Position numbers and translations under genes: made by a program. DNA of 64,000 bases from Oceanimonas doudoroffii (GTDB lineage: Bacteria > Pseudomonadota > Gammaproteobacteria > Enterobacterales > Aeromonadaceae). The DNA lies in contig NZ_NBIM01000001.1 in assembly GCF_002242685.1 (NCBI RefSeq), forward strand, positions 992,001 through 1,056,000. The letters run 5' to 3'. Within the stretch, counting starts at the first letter, position 1. Each line of letters starts with the position of its first letter. This document shows, piece by piece, positions 62,186 to 64,000 of the stretch. The notes below the pieces were generated by a model that made no database searches, was not told the origin of the DNA, and worked only from the letters and a program-made list of their open reading frames with translations.

Positions 62186-63397
62186 TTACACCCGCTTGAG
62201 GATAACGGCGGTACCCATGCCGCCGCCCACGCACAGGGAGGCCAGACCCAGGCTGGTATTGCTGCGCTGCAGCTCATACAGCAGGGTAACCATGATGCGG
62301 TTGCCTGAAGCACCCAGGGGGTGACCCAGGGCAATGGCGCCACCATTCTTGTTGGTTTTTTCCAGCACGGCCTGCTCGGTCACATCGTGCTCGCGAGCCA
62401 GTTGGCGTACCACGCCCAGGGCCTGGCCGGCAAAGGCTTCATTCAGTTCAAAACGCTCGATGTCGGTCAGTTTTAGGCCAGCCTTGTCTAGCGCCTGACC
62501 AATGGCCGGCACCGGACCCAGGCCCATGATTTCCGGATCGATACCACCCTGGCCATAGCTCACCACTTCGGCCAGCGGCGTCAGGCCCAGGCGTTCAACG
62601 GCAGACTTGCTGGCCACGATGATGGCACTGCCACCGTCGTTGATGCCGGATGCGTTACCGGCGGTCACCGAACCACCTTCACGTTTGAATGCAGGACGCA
62701 GCTGGGACAGACCGTCGGTGGTGGTGCCGGCCTTGGGGTATTCGTCGGTGTCAAAGGTCACCACGGCCTTGCGGGTTTTCACTTCCACCGGCACGATTTC
62801 GTCTTTGAAGAAGCCCGCTTCGATGGCGGCCACCGCCTTGGACTGACTGGCCACGGCCAGGGCGTCCTGCTCTTCGCGGCTGATGTTTTCCTGGGCCACC
62901 ACATTTTCGGCGGTCACGCCCATATGGTACTGATTGAACACGTCGGTCAGGCCGTCGCTGATCAGCAGATCGGACAGACTCATGTCCCCCATCTTCTGAC
63001 CGTTGCGCAGGTCACCTTTGACCACATGGGGAATTTGCGACATGTTTTCACAGCCGGCGGCCACGACCACCTCGGCGTCACCGGCCTTGATGTGGGCACA
63101 GGCGTCCATCAGGGTCTTCATGCCGCTGCCACATACCATGTTCAGGGTATAGGCCGGAATGCCGGCGGGAATGCCGGCGGCCAGGGCGGCCTGACGGCCG
63201 ATGCCCATGCCCTGACCGGCGCTGACCACGTTGCCCACGATCACTTCGTTGATATCGTTACCGGACAGCTTGGCCTGCTCCAGGGCGCCCTTGATGGCGG
63301 CCGCGGCCAGGTCGGCGGGAGAAACGGTTTTCAGTGAGCCCAGGAACGCACCGATGGGAGTACGCTTGGCCGCAACAATATATACAGGTTCAGACAT
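62186..63397 (-). CDS. phaA: Acetyl-CoA acetyltransferase (beta-ketothiolase)
   Basis: Thiolase of 403 aa that condenses two acetyl-CoA to acetoacetyl-CoA for PHB. Catalytic Cys is in NMVCGSGMK, the His in GGAIALGHPLGASG and the second Cys in ASLCVGGGMG. RTPIGAFLG at the start is typical. It is between phaB (upstream) and phaP, 36 bases after the phaB stop. Confidence 0.95.
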   Translation of the reverse strand: MSEPVYIVAAKRTPIGAFLGSLKTVSPADLAAAAIKGALEQAKLSGNDINEVIVGNVVSAGQGMGIGRQAALAAGIPAGIPAYTLNMVCGSGMKTLMDACAHIKAGDAEVVVAAGCENMSQIPHVVKGDLRNGQKMGDMSLSDLLISDGLTDVFNQYHMGVTAENVVAQENISREEQDALAVASQSKAVAAIEAGFFKDEIVPVEVKTRKAVVTFDTDEYPKAGTTTDGLSQLRPAFKREGGSVTAGNASGINDGGSAIIVASKSAVERLGLTPLAEVVSYGQGGIDPEIMGLGPVPAIGQALDKAGLKLTDIERFELNEAFAGQALGVVRQLAREHDVTEQAVLEKTNKNGGAIALGHPLGASGNRIMVTLLYELQRSNTSLGLASLCVGGGMGTAVILKRV

Positions 63398-63433
63398 AAT
63401 GTGTGTTCACTCCGTTAAACAGAACCAAAGGGG

Positions 63434-64000
63434 TTATTGCATGTACAGGCCGCCGTTGACCGACAGGGTTTCACCGGTCACATAACCACCGTGCTCGCCG
63501 GCCAGGTAAAGTACGGCACCGGCCACTTCTTCCGTGGTAGCCAGTCGCTTGAGCGGAATGGTGGCCTTGATGGAGTCGAGCACGTCTTCACGAATGGCGG
63601 TCACCATGGGGGTGGCGGTGTAGCCGGGCGCCACGGCGTTCACGGTCACGCCAAAACGGGCGCCTTCGGCGGCCAGCGCCTTGGTGAAACCGATCATGCC
63701 GGCCTTGGCGGCAGAGTAGTTGGCCTGACCATACTGACCCTTGAGGCCGTTTACGGAGGAGATATTGATAATGCGGCCACTGCCCTGCTCGCACATCTGA
63801 TTGAAAATCGGCTGGGTTACGCTGAACAGGCTGTTCAGGTTGGTATCCATGACTTCTTTCCACTGATCCCAGGACATCTTTTTAAAGGTGGCGTCACGGG
63901 TAATGCCGGCGTTGTTGACCAGCACATCGATGTGGCCCAGCTCACGCAGAGTTTCGGCCAGCACCTTGCCAATCGCTTCATGGTCGCTCACATCCAGAGC
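63434..64000 (-). CDS. phaB: Acetoacetyl-CoA reductase, C-terminal part (partial)
   Basis: The C-terminal 188 residues of an SDR-family reductase that turns acetoacetyl-CoA into (R)-3-hydroxybutyryl-CoA with NADPH. Visible are LVNNAGITRD, INISSVNGLKGQYGQ with the catalytic Ser and YSAAKAG (Tyr-x3-Lys), and the closing GYVTGETLSVNGGLYM, all typical of PhaB. The N-terminus runs off the right edge of the window; the frame is open to base 64000. Confidence 0.95.
   Translation of the reverse strand, partial: ALDVSDHEAIGKVLAETLRELGHIDVLVNNAGITRDATFKKMSWDQWKEVMDTNLNSLFSVTQPIFNQMCEQGSGRIINISSVNGLKGQYGQANYSAAKAGMIGFTKALAAEGARFGVTVNAVAPGYTATPMVTAIREDVLDSIKATIPLKRLATTEEVAGAVLYLAGEHGGYVTGETLSVNGGLYMQ

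Overview
The window is one continuous stretch of chromosome from a GC-rich gammaproteobacterium. Gene order around seqA-pgm, ybfF, ybfE, fldA, fur and glnS matches the enterobacterial/Vibrio/Aeromonas backbone. A LuxO/LuxU phosphorelay, periplasmic nitrate reductase and a polyhydroxybutyrate operon occur together, which points to an aquatic member of the Aeromonadales such as Oceanimonas, Oceanisphaera or Zobellella. That placement is inferred from gene content, not from a marker gene. I see no prophage, transposon, CRISPR array or plasmid feature.

Layout. 1-4.1 kb: end of an agmatine deiminase, solA, grxD, sodB, rimO. 4.3-7.9 kb: a sugar-acid catabolism block with the regulator hexR, eda and pyruvate kinase, and a 570-bp regulatory region rich in palindromes. 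7.9-13.2 kb: fadE with a PsrA-type TetR regulator and its operator, a possible small RNA, ybaM and speA. 13.4-17.1 kb: patatin, a fused acyltransferase of the ornithine-lipid (OlsF) type, a SelW-like protein and folE. 17.3-26.5 kb: molybdenum cofactor genes (moeA, moaBCDE, moaA behind a probable Moco riboswitch) enclosing napFDABC plus a second napD. These form one nitrate-respiration unit with an FNR box at the nap promoter.

26.5-28.8 kb holds the most interesting locus: luxU and luxO overlap, and beside luxU lie two LuxO-like sites, a sigma-54 promoter and a strong terminator on the opposite strand. This is what a Qrr-type quorum-sensing small RNA would look like, although the Vibrio Qrr core sequence is absent. 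A second terminator-ended candidate RNA lies on the other side of luxO and shares a short motif with the first.

28.8-37.4 kb: NIF3, DUF1853, tRNA-Gly and tRNA-Cys, ggt, a PAS chemoreceptor overlapping an alkyltransferase-like gene, an unlisted 54-aa gene, and topA. 37.7-51.4 kb: astB and astE (arginine succinyltransferase pathway, not clustered), sohB, yciK, a LysR regulator, patB, a TAXI-TRAP transporter, tRNA-Ser, an HPP membrane protein and two convergent Tsx/OmpK-type channels. 51.5-59.7 kb: pgm, seqA, ybfF, DUF2788, ybfE, fldA, an L,D-transpeptidase convergent with lpp, fur and glnS. 59.8-64 kb: phaC, phasin, phaA and a truncated phaB, the polyhydroxybutyrate synthesis operon, all on the minus strand.
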